From Mobiluncus porci (GTDB lineage Bacteria; Actinomycetota; Actinomycetes; Actinomycetales; Actinomycetaceae), in contig NZ_VUMY01000004.1 in assembly GCF_009695935.1 (NCBI RefSeq), positions 89,164 through 153,163 on the forward strand: a stretch of DNA of 64,000 nt, given 5' to 3'. Below are positions 1 through 9,709 of the stretch, piece after piece. Numbering within the stretch: position 1 is the stretch's first letter; each line of letters opens with the position of its first letter. A model generated the notes under the pieces. It had not been told where the DNA came from. It saw only the letters and a program-made list of their open reading frames with translations, and did no database searches. The position numbers and the translations under genes are program-made.

Positions 1-98
1 GCTTGGTGCTTGCAATGCTTCGCATTGCGCGCCGCTTCCTTGGTCTCGGCAATGCTCGGGCAAGCTCGGCATTGCTCTCGACCTGGGTCGCGGTGGGG
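1..98 (+). repeat. Family B hairpin repeat, copy 1
   Basis: Two stem-loops with the same arms: GCAATGC at 12-18 pairs with GCATTGC at 22-28, and GCAATGC at 49-55 pairs with GCATTGC at 69-75. Then comes CTCGACCTGGGTCGCGGTGG. The same order of parts is seen at 27022-27110 inside phoH and at 38941-39022 inside the helicase gene. The copy may begin before the window. No coding role is seen. Confidence 0.75.
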
Positions 99-146
99 TC
101 CCGCTCTGTTTTTCTAAGCAGCAAGTTGCTAAGAAAAACTACGAGC

Positions 147-314
147 ACCCGAAGGGAGTGAGGTCGAGCCAAGCTTGTTTGAGATCGAACCGAAAGACCG
201 AGGGTATGCAATCTCGAAGAGATTGCTAATACCCGAAGGGAGTGAGGTCGAGCCAAGCTTGTTTGAGATCGAACCGAAAGACCGAGGGTATGCAATCTCG
301 AAAAGATTGCTAAT
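147..314 (-). repeat. Two tandem 84-bp units of family B, inverted
   Basis: Units 147-230 and 231-314 differ at one base that I can see. Each carries GCAATCTC-GAA-GAGATTGC near its end (first unit 208-226; in the second the one change weakens the last pair of the stem). Read on the minus strand the unit matches family B in order: TTCG-type hairpin, CTCGGTCT, a second imperfect stem, GGCTCGACCT. Because 84 is a multiple of 3, the repeat opens spurious reading frames on both strands. I call no gene there. Confidence 0.8.
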
Positions 315-495
315 ACCCACAGGCTGCCTACGCGAACGTCCCTCACGCGCGGCTTCGACAACCGCGCAAACCAGAACCAAGCTCGACGCTACCAAATGAC
401 TGATTATCTCGAGCGAGAGATTGTGCACTCGCCGACCGGAACTTGAATGAAAGATTAACGGACAAGTCGATAACAGGCATGAACCCGATGTCACC
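315..495. other. Gene-free spacer downstream of comEA
   Basis: No convincing gene, RNA or terminator is seen between the repeat cluster and the comEA stop codon. comEC, which usually follows comEA, would lie before position 1 if it is present. Confidence 0.5.
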
Positions 496-1443
496 TCACA
501 CCGTGACGTGGGAGCGGAGGCGCTCCATGAGGGCGGGGCCGATGCCGCTGATCTCATCGAGCTGGTCTACGGACTGGAACTTCCCGTTCGTGTTGCGATA
601 GTCGATAATCCTTTCCGCCAGAGCCGGCCCAATCCCACTCAAAGTCTGGAGTGCAGTGGCGTCGGCGGTGTTGAGATTCACCAAATTGCTGCCCGCATTG
701 GTGCCACCGCCTGTTGAACCCGCGTTGCCTGAACCCGCCCCGATACCCGCGCCGACTCCTGCGGGGAGAGGCTCGCCCGGCAGGGGAACATGAATCTGTT
801 CCCCATCGGCGACGAGGCGCGCTAGATTCAAAGCCTGCAGGTCAGCCCCGGGATTTGCCCCGCCGGCTGCCTCCAAGGCGTCAGCAACCCGCGCCGGATC
901 GCCCAGATGCACGATCCCGGGCTTTGCCACCTGTCCCGAAACATAGACCACAATCTCGGAGCCGTTTGCCCCGGGAAGAAAGAGCTCCGGCGCTGTTCCC
1001 GGGCTCACCCTTGGGGAATCGCCACCTTTCGTTTTCGAGACCTCGCCGGACATAGACCCCGACCCGCCCGAACTATCAGCAGCCTTCAACGCAGACCCCA
1101 TCTCACCGGAGTGATCTACTGTGCCCGCAATCGGTTCGCTCGAAGGCGTCGAAAAAACTTGCCATCCCACGATGAGAACTGCGAGAACAAGTAAGAACCC
1201 AGCGACCAAAGTGGCGACCCGCGGACTGGGAGCAAGGCGAATCCGCTGGTGAGAGCGGGCGGGTGGGGAAACTTCGAGGGAGTGCCGAACCGAGGATTTG
1301 GCCTTGTCCGCGGCGCGGGGAACTACCGAAGGCTCGGAACCTTCAGAACCATAGCCAATCCCCGCGGCGCGAGCCCGCGCGAAAACTCCCGCGGTGAGAT
1401 CCTCAACCCGATCCGCGCGATTTGTTGAATGAAAAACCGTCAT
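496..1443 (-). CDS. comEA: ComEA-family DNA-binding protein
   Basis: Membrane-anchored DNA receptor of the ComEA type, which in competent bacteria captures double-stranded DNA for the ComEC channel. From the ATG at 1443 the protein has about 315 residues: a basic cytoplasmic N-terminus, one transmembrane segment (LVAGFLLVLAVLIVGWQVF), a Gly/Ser-rich linker, an SLBB-like domain (VYVSGQVAKPGIVHLG), a Gly/Asn-rich spacer and a C-terminal double helix-hairpin-helix (LQTLSGIGPALAERIIDYR and IGPALMERL). It is longer than Bacillus ComEA because of the linkers. A TTG ten codons upstream is an alternative start; no clear Shine-Dalgarno distinguishes them. It lies downstream of leuS on the same strand but with two opposite-strand genes between. 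Confidence 0.88.
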   Translation of the reverse strand: MTVFHSTNRADRVEDLTAGVFARARAAGIGYGSEGSEPSVVPRAADKAKSSVRHSLEVSPPARSHQRIRLAPSPRVATLVAGFLLVLAVLIVGWQVFSTPSSEPIAGTVDHSGEMGSALKAADSSGGSGSMSGEVSKTKGGDSPRVSPGTAPELFLPGANGSEIVVYVSGQVAKPGIVHLGDPARVADALEAAGGANPGADLQALNLARLVADGEQIHVPLPGEPLPAGVGAGIGAGSGNAGSTGGGTNAGSNLVNLNTADATALQTLSGIGPALAERIIDYRNTNGKFQSVDQLDEISGIGPALMERLRSHVTV

Positions 1444-1576
1444 GGGGCAAGCGTAGATATGGCCTGACCCCAAAGCGAGCGAAAAGAATTTACCATGTGG
1501 AAACAGCCTTAAATTTGCACCTGTGGAAAACTCGGGTGGAATCGAATTTTCGTTGCTATTCTCGGGTTAGACTGGG

Positions 1577-3187
1577 ATGGTGAGCAAAAAAGCAGACGAG
1601 TTAATGACAATTTCTGGCGACAACTTGACGCCCGAAGAACGCGCGCCGGCCCTTGATGAATCCCTTGATGAATCCACGGCCGCCCCCGCCACCGCCCCAG
1701 CCGCTCCCGCCGCCGCTCCCACGGCCGCTCCCGCCCAGAAAAAACCCCGCAAACCCGTCCGTCTCCCCTCCCTTCCCGAACGGATTTTCGGCGCCTTCCT
1801 CGTTATTGCTGCGGTGGTCGTTCTCGTGACGGCAACTACCCAGTGGATTTCTGATACCACCCGCATCCGCAACCAGGCCACGGTGAAAGTCATCAAAACC
1901 GTCGCTCCGCTTGATAAAGGCTGGCAACTGGACTTGCCGAAAGAGATGAAAGACCCAAGGTCAATCCAGGTTTGGGACTACCAAGACTCCCAGAACTCGC
2001 TTGCCGCCCAGGACAACGCGACCGGTGCGACCGCAAAGCTTACCGAGACCCAAAACCTGGTCCTCGTCAAGGGAACGGACGGCAAGAAAGAGACCCAGGC
2101 AATCGCGCTCATCGACACCGCGACCGGCCAGGCAGTCTGGTCTAAAACCTATAACGACCTGCCGCTCGATTACTGTCTCGACCAGTTGTGGACGAGTTCG
2201 ATTGTCTGCGAATCTGGCGCCGCCAAGAAGGTCGTCCGCATCGATCCGACAGGTAACGTCGCAGTTGGGGATCTCCCGAACGGGATTTGGGATCTCGCGA
2301 CAGGTTCGCACCACATCGGCTCGGTTTATGACCAGTTCCTTGTCGTGCCGATTGCGGTCGCGCAAGGCGCCTCCGCGGGGGTCGACGCGCAATATATCAA
2401 CCCGGATTTCAGCTATCGTGCGCATTATCAAATCCTGGTTCCAAACGCCGCGGCCGCCGAGCCCATCTCAACCCAGTCGCGGGGCTCAACCGTCCTAGTC
2501 GGGGTGGTGACCTCAGGGGCTAACGGGGAAAACCTCAAACACACCTGGGGCTGGGCGCAGACTCTCAACACGGTGACTGGGACGATCAACACGTCCAGCC
2601 TCGGTTCGCAATCCCAGGTATCGATGCTGGAAGCCGGGTTCTTCGGGTCGTCCAACCCGGAAGACACCGCTAGTGACCAGGCAGATTGGGCAGTTTACAA
2701 CCCTGATGCCTCGGTGGCCGCGCAAGGGAAAGCCCCGCGGGTGGCGGTGCAAGCCATGCATGCCCAGCTTCGCTCCGGGTTAGTTCTTGACGCGACCGCG
2801 GCAACAGCGGCGATGCAATCCGGAAAAGTCCCGGTCATTATGCCTGATAAGACCTATTTTGTTGGCTCGGCAGGGGAGACCTGCTCGACTTGGCCGGGAT
2901 GCGCCGCGAGGGAATGGACTACCGGGGATGGGGCGGCGATAAGGCTTAAGGATATCGGCTCACCGCTTACGAGTGACGGGAAAACCGCCGTGTTCAGCGC
3001 TGGGGGCGGCTTGCTGGCCTACGGGGTGGTCGACGGGAAATTCCTCTGGGAGGGGATTACCCCGCCTCTTGAAGGCGCGGCTGTTACCGGAGATCCTCAA
3101 CCTCTGGGAGCCGGAATTGCCCAGTTAGCCCAGGTCGGAGAGGTGAAGAACGCGAAGGCGGTCCTGGCTTATTGGAATCTCCCTTAG
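1577..3187 (+). CDS. Membrane-anchored extracytoplasmic protein, PQQ-propeller-like
   Basis: I do not recognise a named family with certainty. The 536-residue protein has an Ala/Pro-rich cytoplasmic N-terminus, one transmembrane helix near residues 70-92 (FGAFLVIAAVVVLVTATT) and a large exported part. Segments such as ALIDTATGQAVWSKTY and YGVVDGKFLWEG have the Asp/Gly-x-x-x-Trp pattern of PQQ-like beta-propeller blades. Paired cysteines (CLDQLWTSSIVC; CSTWPGC) could form disulfides outside the cell. Residues 25-33 (LDESLDEST) come from two overlapping copies of the family E motif at 1650-1675. It is divergent from comEA. A perfect palindrome follows the stop. The function is unknown; scaffolding or cell-envelope assembly is only a guess. 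Confidence 0.7.
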   Translation: MVSKKADELMTISGDNLTPEERAPALDESLDESTAAPATAPAAPAAAPTAAPAQKKPRKPVRLPSLPERIFGAFLVIAAVVVLVTATTQWISDTTRIRNQATVKVIKTVAPLDKGWQLDLPKEMKDPRSIQVWDYQDSQNSLAAQDNATGATAKLTETQNLVLVKGTDGKKETQAIALIDTATGQAVWSKTYNDLPLDYCLDQLWTSSIVCESGAAKKVVRIDPTGNVAVGDLPNGIWDLATGSHHIGSVYDQFLVVPIAVAQGASAGVDAQYINPDFSYRAHYQILVPNAAAAEPISTQSRGSTVLVGVVTSGANGENLKHTWGWAQTLNTVTGTINTSSLGSQSQVSMLEAGFFGSSNPEDTASDQADWAVYNPDASVAAQGKAPRVAVQAMHAQLRSGLVLDATAATAAMQSGKVPVIMPDKTYFVGSAGETCSTWPGCAAREWTTGDGAAIRLKDIGSPLTSDGKTAVFSAGGGLLAYGVVDGKFLWEGITPPLEGAAVTGDPQPLGAGIAQLAQVGEVKNAKAVLAYWNLP

Positions 3188-3216
3188 TGAGTCGCTGGAG
3201 GATGCGCCTAACTCTT

Positions 3217-3264
3217 ACGATTTTTGAATTTATTGCCTAATAAGGCAATAAATTCAAAAATCGT
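3217..3264. terminator. Perfect 22-bp inverted repeat, terminator or repeat element
   Basis: Arms 3217-3238 and 3243-3264 are perfectly complementary around a 4-base loop. An outer CGCCTA/TAGGCG pair extends the symmetry. It sits between two co-directional genes. The stem is long and AT-rich and carries A/T runs, so it could stop transcription on either strand, but its size and perfection resemble the other palindromes of this window. Confidence 0.6.
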
Positions 3265-3300
3265 ATGCTCTAGGCGGAACCCGCCCGCTAGGATAAGTTC

Positions 3301-5013
3301 ATGGATGTTTCAAAACTCGCCGAAGCCTATAAATTCGACTCCACGACGATGACAATCGGGGCCTTCCTGGTTGATGGCGCGCCCGTCCCAGACGCGCTGG
3401 TCAACATCCCCGTAGGGATGCTAAACCGCCACGGGCTCGTCGCCGGCGGAACCGGAACCGGGAAAACCCGGACAGTCCAGCTCCTCGCCGAGGGCCTCTC
3501 TGCCAACGGGGTTTCCGTCTTCCTCTCCGACGTGAAAGGCGACTTGACGGGCCTCCTCGAGCCCGGCCCGCCCTCGGAAAAACTTACCGCCCGAGCCGCC
3601 GCCCAAGGCCAAGCCTGGCAGCCCGCGCAATTTCCCGTAGAGTCCCTTTCTCTTGGCGAAACCTCCGATACCGCCCCCGGTGCCCCAATCCGCGCCACCG
3701 TAACCGACTTCGGGCCGATTCTCCTCTCCCGCGCCCTCGAACTTAACCAGACCCAGTCCCAATCCCTCCAACTCATCTTCACCTGGGCGGACAAGAAGGG
3801 TTTGGAACTCATCGACCTCAAAGACTTGAAAGCGGTCGTCCAATTCCTCACCGACGAAGGCAAGGACGAGCTAAAAGAAATCGGCGGGGTTTCCACCCAA
3901 ACCGCGGGCGTGATTCTGCGCGCGGTTTCGACCTTGGAGGCCCAGGGCGGCGACGTGTTCTTCGGCGAGCCCGACTTCGAGACTGCCGACTTGATGCGGG
4001 CAATCGATGGCAAGGGTGTCATCTCGATCCTTGAGATGAACGACCTGATGAACCGCCCCGCCTTGGCTTCTGCCTTCCTGATGTGGCTTTTGGCAGACCT
4101 GTTCAATGGCCTTCCCGAGGTCGGCGACGCGGATAAGCCGAAACTCGTGGTCTTCTTCGACGAAGCCCACCTCCTCTTCAGCGGTGCTTCCAAGGAATTC
4201 CTCGCCTCCATCACCCAGACCGTGAAACTCATCCGCTCCAAGGGCGTCGGCATCATCTTCATCACCCAAACCCCGAAAGACATTCCCGAAGATGTCCTCG
4301 GCCAGCTCGGTACCCGCATCCAACACGCGCTGCGCGCTTTCACCCCTGATGACAAGAAGGCGCTCAAAGCCACCGCCGACACCTTCCCCGAAAGTGAGTT
4401 CGATGTCGAAGAACTTCTGACGAGCCTCGGGACCGGCGAGGCTATCGTCACCACCCTCGACCCGAAGGGTCGCCCGACCCCGACTGCGCCGACCAAGATT
4501 TGGGCTCCGGCCTCGGTTATGGGCCCGGCCTCGCCAGAAGCTCTTGCTGCTCTTGTTGCGGCCTCGCCCCTGGGGGCGAAATACGGCACTGCGACCGATC
4601 GCTTCACGGCTTTTGAGGATCTTGAGGACGGAGTGATCGGTAACGGTTCAGAGGTCGCGGGGGGCGTCGGTGCGGGGTCAGCAAGTGATTCGGCGGGGTC
4701 AGCAAGCGCGGATTCAACAAATGCCAGCGGCGCAAAGGGACAAGCCCTTGATGAATCCGCATTGAATTCCCGCGAACAAGCGGAACTTGAACTCGAAAGG
4801 AAAAAACTCGAGCTCGAACTAAAGAAACAAGAGGCCAAGGCTGCCTCCGAAGCCAAGAAGGAAGCCGCCGCCGCCGAGCGAGCCGCAAAGGCCGAGGCGC
4901 GGGCCCGCGCGAACTCGCCGATTAATAAGGCTCTCACGTCTTTCCTGCGGTCGGCTGGGACGCAGGTGGCTCGCGAGATCACCCGCTCGGTTTTCGGGGC
5001 GCGCAGGCGGTAA
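3301..5013 (+). CDS. HerA-like / DUF853 ATPase
   Basis: Predicted P-loop ATPase of the DUF853 (YjgR) branch of the HerA/FtsK superfamily. Walker A GGTGTGKT is near residues 49-56, followed by FLSDVKGDLTGL; Walker B LVVFFDEAHLLF is near 282-293, and a sensor-like IIFITQTPKDIPEDVLGQLG follows. These match the family, whose members are thought to act on DNA, though no pathway is assigned. After residue ~450 there is a Ser/Ala-rich stretch that contains family E repeat motifs (4710-4758, giving ADSTNAS and LDES), then a charged coiled coil of about 55 residues rich in Glu, Lys and Ala, and a basic tail. The ATG at 3301 is preceded by AGGATAAG. Confidence 0.85.
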   Translation: MDVSKLAEAYKFDSTTMTIGAFLVDGAPVPDALVNIPVGMLNRHGLVAGGTGTGKTRTVQLLAEGLSANGVSVFLSDVKGDLTGLLEPGPPSEKLTARAAAQGQAWQPAQFPVESLSLGETSDTAPGAPIRATVTDFGPILLSRALELNQTQSQSLQLIFTWADKKGLELIDLKDLKAVVQFLTDEGKDELKEIGGVSTQTAGVILRAVSTLEAQGGDVFFGEPDFETADLMRAIDGKGVISILEMNDLMNRPALASAFLMWLLADLFNGLPEVGDADKPKLVVFFDEAHLLFSGASKEFLASITQTVKLIRSKGVGIIFITQTPKDIPEDVLGQLGTRIQHALRAFTPDDKKALKATADTFPESEFDVEELLTSLGTGEAIVTTLDPKGRPTPTAPTKIWAPASVMGPASPEALAALVAASPLGAKYGTATDRFTAFEDLEDGVIGNGSEVAGGVGAGSASDSAGSASADSTNASGAKGQALDESALNSREQAELELERKKLELELKKQEAKAASEAKKEAAAAERAAKAEARARANSPINKALTSFLRSAGTQVAREITRSVFGARRR

Positions 5014-5040
5014 CAGCATAACCTTTCTCGCTACGCCGAC

Positions 5041-5100
5041 GGGTCAGACCCTGTCGGCTTCACTTCGTTCGCCGCCGAGGTCCGACCCGCCGGCTACGCT
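5041..5100 (+). repeat. Family A repeat, intergenic copy
   Basis: GGGTCAGACC at 5041-5050 faces GGTCCGACCC at 5079-5088, with short GGCTTCACTTCGTTCGCCG-type sequence between and the family's trailing GCCGGCTACGC after it. It fills the space between the convergent HerA-like ATPase gene and leuS. The same boundaries occur inside trmB, hemW and the helicase gene. Confidence 0.7.
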
Positions 5101-5140
5101 CAAAGGTAACTTTCGCACTCAACTAGGAGTCGCGAGTAAA

Positions 5141-8068
5141 CTAAAGCACCAAAGAAACCAGCTTCGGAGCCCGGACAATGACCCGCTTTGGAGCCTTACC
5201 GTCGAGGAGCTTCACGACTGCGGGCTCCGCCAAAACCTTCGCCTCCAGGTCCGCCTCGGAAATCTCCGGGTCTACCTGGACTTTCGCCCGCACCTTGCCG
5301 GCGACCTGAACAACACAGGTCACCTCGTCGGCTGCCAACAAGGACTCGTCGGTTACGACCGGGAACGGCGCTCGCGTTATCCCTCCAGAATGCCCGAGCC
5401 GAGCCCAGAGCTCTTCCGCGATATGCGGCGCGACCGGCGCAACCATCACAACCAGGGCCTCGATCGCCTCGCGGGGAACCGCCGAGAGCGACGTCAAGTG
5501 GTTATTCAACACGATCATCTTCGCAATCGCCGTGTTCACGCGCATATTGTCGTATTCCACGGTAACGTCGCGAATCGTGCGGGCCAAGAGCTTCGCGGTA
5601 GCCAAGTCGGGGGCGTCATCGGTTACGGTCAACTCGCCCGTGTCCTCGTTTACGACGTTGCGCCACAGCCTTTGCAAAAACCGCTGCGAACCGACCACTG
5701 CGCGGGTGTCCCAGGGGCGAGACATGTCGAGCGGACCCATGCTCATCTCGTAGACGCGGAAGGTGTCGGCACCGTAATCGGCGCACATCTGGTCGGGCGT
5801 CACGATGTTCTTGAGCGACTTGCCCATCTTGCCGTATTCGCGGTTGACCGGCTCTCCCTTCCAGGTAAAGCCTGCTTCCTCGGAACCCTCGACCTCCTCA
5901 GCCGGTACGTATTGCCCGCGCGAATCGGTGTAGGCGTAGGCCTCGATCATGCCCTGGTTGAAGAGCTTGTGGAACGGCTCTGAACTCGAGACATAGCCCA
6001 AATCGAACAGCACCTTGTGCCAGAATCGCGAGTACAGCAGGTGCAAAACCGCGTGCTCCACTCCGCCAACATAGAGGTCCGTCCCACCGCTGACATTTCC
6101 GGAATCGGGCCGCGGGCCCATCCAGTAGGCCTCGTTCTCGGGGGCAGCAAAGGCTGAACTGTTGTCCGGGTCGGTGTAGCGCAACTCGTACCAGCAAGAG
6201 CCAGCCCAGTTCGGCATGGTATTCGAGTCGCGGTGGTAGGCCTGTTTCCCTTCACCTTCGCCCAGGTCGAGTTCGACAGTCATCCAGTCGGTAGCGCGGT
6301 TCAAAGGCGATTCCGGGGTGGAGTGCGCGTCGTCAGGGTCAAAGGTTCGCGGCCTAAAGTCAGTCACTTCCGGCAGTTCCACCGGCAGCATCGATTCGGG
6401 GAGCGCGTGAACCCGCCCGTCCTCGCCGTACACGACCGGGAAAGGCTCACCCCAATACCTTTGCCGACTAAACAGCCAATCGCGGAGGCGATAGGTCACG
6501 GTTTTCTCCCCGCGACCGCTCGCCGCGAGCCAGTCGGAAATCTTGTTGATGGCATCGGCTTTCCCAAGACCGTTCAACGAAATCTCGGAGTTCGCGGAGT
6601 TTTCGATGACCCCGTCGCCGGTCCAGGCTTCCGCCTGGACATCCGTCCCCTCGGGGCCGGAAATCGTTTGAATAATGTCCAAGTTGAACTTCTTGGCAAA
6701 AGCCCAGTCGCGCTCATCATGAGCCGGCACGGCCATAATCGCGCCGGTCCCATAGCCCATCAAGACGTAATCGGCGACGAAAATCGGAACCTTGGAGCCG
6801 TTGACCGGATTCGTTCCGAAAATGCCGGTAAACACGCCGGTTTTTTCGGTGAAATCGGTCTCTGCGGTCCGTTCCGTGTCGGACTTGGCGGCGGCTTTCG
6901 CGCGGTAATCAGCAACGGCCTCGGCAGGGGTCGCAAAACCGCCGGTCCACTCGGTGCGGGTGCCTTCCGGCCAGGCCGCGGGCACTTTCAATTCGGTTGC
7001 GATTGCGTCCTCGCCGCCGACCAGTGGATGCTCGGGGGAGATAACCATGAAAGTCGCACCGAAAAGCGTATCGGGACGCGTCGTAAAGACCTGGAGCGTT
7101 TGCGGTTCTGGCCCTTGCCCAGCCTCGACAGTGAAGTTCACGGTCGCTCCGTAAGACTTCCCGATCCAGTTGTGTTGCATGGCGCGGACCTTGTCCGGCC
7201 AGTCAATCGTAGCGAGGTCCGCGTCCAGCCGGTCGGCGTAGCGCGTAATCCGCATCATCCACTGGCGCAGTTTCGTCTTGAAGACAGGGAAGTTCCCGCG
7301 CTCGCTTCTCCCGTCGGCGGTGACCTCCTCATCGGCCAAAACCGTCCCGAGTCCGGGCGCCCAGTTCACGGGGGCGTAGGCGACGTAAGCCAAGCGCTCG
7401 GAATCAATCAGGTCCGCCTGTTCTAACTTGGATAAATCCGCCCAGGCCCGCCCGTCGGGGGTTTGGCGCTTCCCAGATTCGTAGGCCGCCACGAGTTCCC
7501 CGATCGGCCTGGCCGCGCCCTTGCCGGTGCCGTCGCGGCGCTCGGCCTCAGGGTCATACCAGGAGTTAAAGATCTGGAGGAAAATCCATTGGGTCCACTT
7601 GAAATAGTCCTCGTCGGTGGTGGCAAAAGAGCGGCGTAAATCGTGGGACAGTCCGATGCGAGCAAGCTGGGAACTCATATTGGCGATGTTCTCACGGGTG
7701 GTTATCGCCGGATGCTGCCCGGTGGCGAGAGCGTATTGTTCCGCCGGGAGGCCGAAAGCATCGTAACCCATGGTATAGAGGACGTTCTTTCCTTGGGCTC
7801 GCTGGTAGCGGGCGACGACGTCGGTCGCGATGTAGCCCAGCGGATGCCCCACGTGAAGCCCCTTGCCTGAAGGGTAGGGGAACATGTCGAGAATGAAGAA
7901 CTTCTCTTTCTCAGCCAGCGGCCCCGCCAAGTCCCCCTCCGGGTTATCCGCGCAGAAAGCCCCGGTGTCTTTCCAGGTTTTTTGCCATTTCGCTTCGATT
8001 TTGCCGGCGAGTTTAGCGGTGTAGCGATGGGCGGGAACGTTTAATGCCTCTTGCGGCTCTCTCGACAT
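5141..8068 (-). CDS. leuS: Leucyl-tRNA synthetase
   Basis: Charges tRNA-Leu with leucine. Class I signatures are present: HVGHP (HIGH box) near residues 72-76 and KMGKSLKN as the KMSKS loop, with the long editing domain between ([15 protein letters not shown]). The C-terminal [14 protein letters not shown] is typical of bacterial LeuRS. About 975 residues is normal for actinobacteria. I prefer the ATG at about 8068 because AGAGGTTAGGATT precedes it; an upstream in-frame TTG would add nine residues without family support. It converges with the HerA-like ATPase gene across a family A repeat. Confidence 0.97.
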   Translation of the reverse strand: MSREPQEALNVPAHRYTAKLAGKIEAKWQKTWKDTGAFCADNPEGDLAGPLAEKEKFFILDMFPYPSGKGLHVGHPLGYIATDVVARYQRAQGKNVLYTMGYDAFGLPAEQYALATGQHPAITTRENIANMSSQLARIGLSHDLRRSFATTDEDYFKWTQWIFLQIFNSWYDPEAERRDGTGKGAARPIGELVAAYESGKRQTPDGRAWADLSKLEQADLIDSERLAYVAYAPVNWAPGLGTVLADEEVTADGRSERGNFPVFKTKLRQWMMRITRYADRLDADLATIDWPDKVRAMQHNWIGKSYGATVNFTVEAGQGPEPQTLQVFTTRPDTLFGATFMVISPEHPLVGGEDAIATELKVPAAWPEGTRTEWTGGFATPAEAVADYRAKAAAKSDTERTAETDFTEKTGVFTGIFGTNPVNGSKVPIFVADYVLMGYGTGAIMAVPAHDERDWAFAKKFNLDIIQTISGPEGTDVQAEAWTGDGVIENSANSEISLNGLGKADAINKISDWLAASGRGEKTVTYRLRDWLFSRQRYWGEPFPVVYGEDGRVHALPESMLPVELPEVTDFRPRTFDPDDAHSTPESPLNRATDWMTVELDLGEGEGKQAYHRDSNTMPNWAGSCWYELRYTDPDNSSAFAAPENEAYWMGPRPDSGNVSGGTDLYVGGVEHAVLHLLYSRFWHKVLFDLGYVSSSEPFHKLFNQGMIEAYAYTDSRGQYVPAEEVEGSEEAGFTWKGEPVNREYGKMGKSLKNIVTPDQMCADYGADTFRVYEMSMGPLDMSRPWDTRAVVGSQRFLQRLWRNVVNEDTGELTVTDDAPDLATAKLLARTIRDVTVEYDNMRVNTAIAKMIVLNNHLTSLSAVPREAIEALVVMVAPVAPHIAEELWARLGHSGGITRAPFPVVTDESLLAADEVTCVVQVAGKVRAKVQVDPEISEADLEAKVLAEPAVVKLLDGKAPKRVIVRAPKLVSLVL

Positions 8069-8314
8069 AATCCTAACCTCTATCGTTGGTAACAAAATAT
8101 TTTCTTCTCATCTAGTTTAGAACGTTACCTCCCGGTTCTGGAAAACACTCCTAAAAGGTATCCGCACACAGAGCCGTGACGGCTTCAACCACCCCTCGCG
8201 AGAACTCTCCACTGTTCGAAGAACGCAGCTAGGATTCTAGTCAAAGATGTTACTAATGAACCCATGTTGGTATGGTATTCAAGACTAAACTCCTAAACAG
8301 GCGTATCGCTAGTG

Positions 8315-8323
8315 TGCTATACT
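8315..8323 (+). promoter_or_regulatory. Extended -10 promoter element
   Basis: TGCTATACT fits the extended -10 pattern TGnTATAnT. Transcription would begin near 8330, upstream of the ATG at 8372 but downstream of a GTG at 8312, which supports the shorter start for the next gene. No good -35 hexamer is visible. Confidence 0.5.
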
Positions 8324-8371
8324 CATCGTACTGGTGAAGGGAACGCCACTTTTCTGGGAAAGGGTTATCCC

Positions 8372-9067
8372 ATGAAACTTCGATTCTATGCGGTTTCATG
8401 CATTCTAGCTGCGGGTTTATCAACGGCTATACCTGCACAGGCTGTTGCATATCGTGAAGTTACAGACTTTCTAACTGGAGCTACCTTGAAAATCTGGAAT
8501 GAAGGTCATTGCGAATCCTTCCGGATAGAGGAGACAGTTCCTAGTGATATGGATAATAGGAAGATAAAGCTGTCCTATGATATTGACACATCTTGTACTG
8601 TTTCCAAATTTACAGGCAGATTTGAGAATTTGCCTGTAACTATATATTCGAATGACATTACAAGGTCAGGCGATCAGTGTAAAACCCTCTACACAGAGCA
8701 CTATCTGAAGGATCCTGTAGGATTGGTAGTCTCAAGTCTACAAATGAGGAGTCTCATGTGTTGGAACGGTGCCACAAGTTATTTCAGTGCGCCCAGATAC
8801 GCAAAGGCTGCCGCACCGCTGTCTTGGAATCATGTAGCGAAGCAAGCATATTTCACCTCCATTGGCGACACCTATGGTAGAAACGCGCGCATTAGTGCAG
8901 TTGCTGATTTTAAAACTGACTTTGTCACCTGCATAGGTAAAACTTATAGCATGAGCAATTCAGCCACGTCTAATCCCAACGGCGCGTATTCAGCAGGGTT
9001 CTCGCACGATTTACGCGGTTGCATAGTCGATACGGTTCACGCGGAGACAAGTCATTATGCGCGCTAG
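8372..9067 (+). CDS. Small secreted protein, unknown function
   Basis: A 231-residue protein with a clear Sec signal peptide: MKLR, a hydrophobic core (FYAVSCILAAGLSTAIP) and AQA just before the likely cleavage site. The mature part contains several cysteines (for example in NEGHCESF, TSCTVSK, DQCKTLY, LMCWNG, VTCIGK, LRGCIVD), suggesting disulfides in an exported domain. No family is recognised. Codon use is AT-richer than in the neighbours, which hints at transfer. The start is chosen from the signal peptide, the GGGAAAGGG upstream and the promoter at 8315. Its end overlaps the next gene by 11 bases. Confidence 0.7.
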   Translation: MKLRFYAVSCILAAGLSTAIPAQAVAYREVTDFLTGATLKIWNEGHCESFRIEETVPSDMDNRKIKLSYDIDTSCTVSKFTGRFENLPVTIYSNDITRSGDQCKTLYTEHYLKDPVGLVVSSLQMRSLMCWNGATSYFSAPRYAKAAAPLSWNHVAKQAYFTSIGDTYGRNARISAVADFKTDFVTCIGKTYSMSNSATSNPNGAYSAGFSHDLRGCIVDTVHAETSHYAR

Positions 9068-9596
9068 GTTTCTTTTCGCACTTATTGGTTTAGCGCTCCT
9101 GGTTCTAAGCGTCATCCCGGCTCCGAATCCGTTAGAGAACCAGCTTCCTACAGTCATAGTTCACTCAGGCCTTCTCCTACTACACCTTGTAGGGCTAATC
9201 CTGGTTCTACCTTTCGCGTGGAAGGCTCCTGCCCTACCCTTCCAAAGTAAAATCCCGGTCTGGATACTGGCTGCGATCGGGGGAGGCTACCTGATCTTCT
9301 TAGGATACGTCTTGGTGAACTCCTCGATAAGTCCAGACCCCGATTTTTTGCCCGCCACAGTAATAACCCTGGGGAGTTTACTCGCAGCCCTAGTAATGCT
9401 GCTAGTGATGGTGTTGCGTTTTCGAGACCGTCTTCCCAAATGGGTGGGATTCATTCTACTGCTGTGTACGGCAGGGGCAAGTATAGAGATGTTCTCCGGC
9501 TGGGTTATCACGGCGATAGCAATCTCGGTTACCCTAATCCAGTGGGCTCACTATTGGTTCACCCAACGTGTCCAAACCCCGCCCGCTGTTCGTTGA
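9057..9596 (+). CDS. Small integral membrane protein, unknown function
   Basis: A 179-residue hydrophobic protein with about five transmembrane helices (for example LFALIGLALLVLSVIP, LLLHLVGLILVLPFAW, IPVWILAAIGGGYLIFLGYV, VITLGSLLAALVMLLVMV and a C-terminal pair). It begins inside the stop region of the secreted protein gene (ATGCGCGCTAG), so the two are very probably translationally coupled and may act together. No family is recognised, and neither is a catalytic motif. The pair sits between leuS and rpsT. Confidence 0.65.
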   Translation: MRARFLFALIGLALLVLSVIPAPNPLENQLPTVIVHSGLLLLHLVGLILVLPFAWKAPALPFQSKIPVWILAAIGGGYLIFLGYVLVNSSISPDPDFLPATVITLGSLLAALVMLLVMVLRFRDRLPKWVGFILLLCTAGASIEMFSGWVITAIAISVTLIQWAHYWFTQRVQTPPAVR

Positions 9597-9709
9597 TAGC
9601 CAGGCTCAAGATAGGTAGAACCAAAACCTAAAATCTTATATAAAAAACACACCCGCCGCTATTTTCAAAGCAGCAAAGCAGCGAGCGGCAAAGCGACGCC
9701 TGGGAAAAC

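Noticed and set aside
147..314. CRISPR array
   Set aside because: The two 84-bp units are adjacent without unique spacers, and no cas gene is in the window.
129..557. Frames with a repeated 28-residue unit at 129-557 (minus) and 175-399 (plus)
   Set aside because: They are translations of the 84-bp tandem DNA repeat, open on both strands because 84 is divisible by 3. No start signal or family.
3327..4982. 551-codon open frame antisense to the HerA-like ATPase gene
   Set aside because: Ser/Arg-rich shadow of a GC-rich gene; the plus-strand frame has clear Walker motifs.
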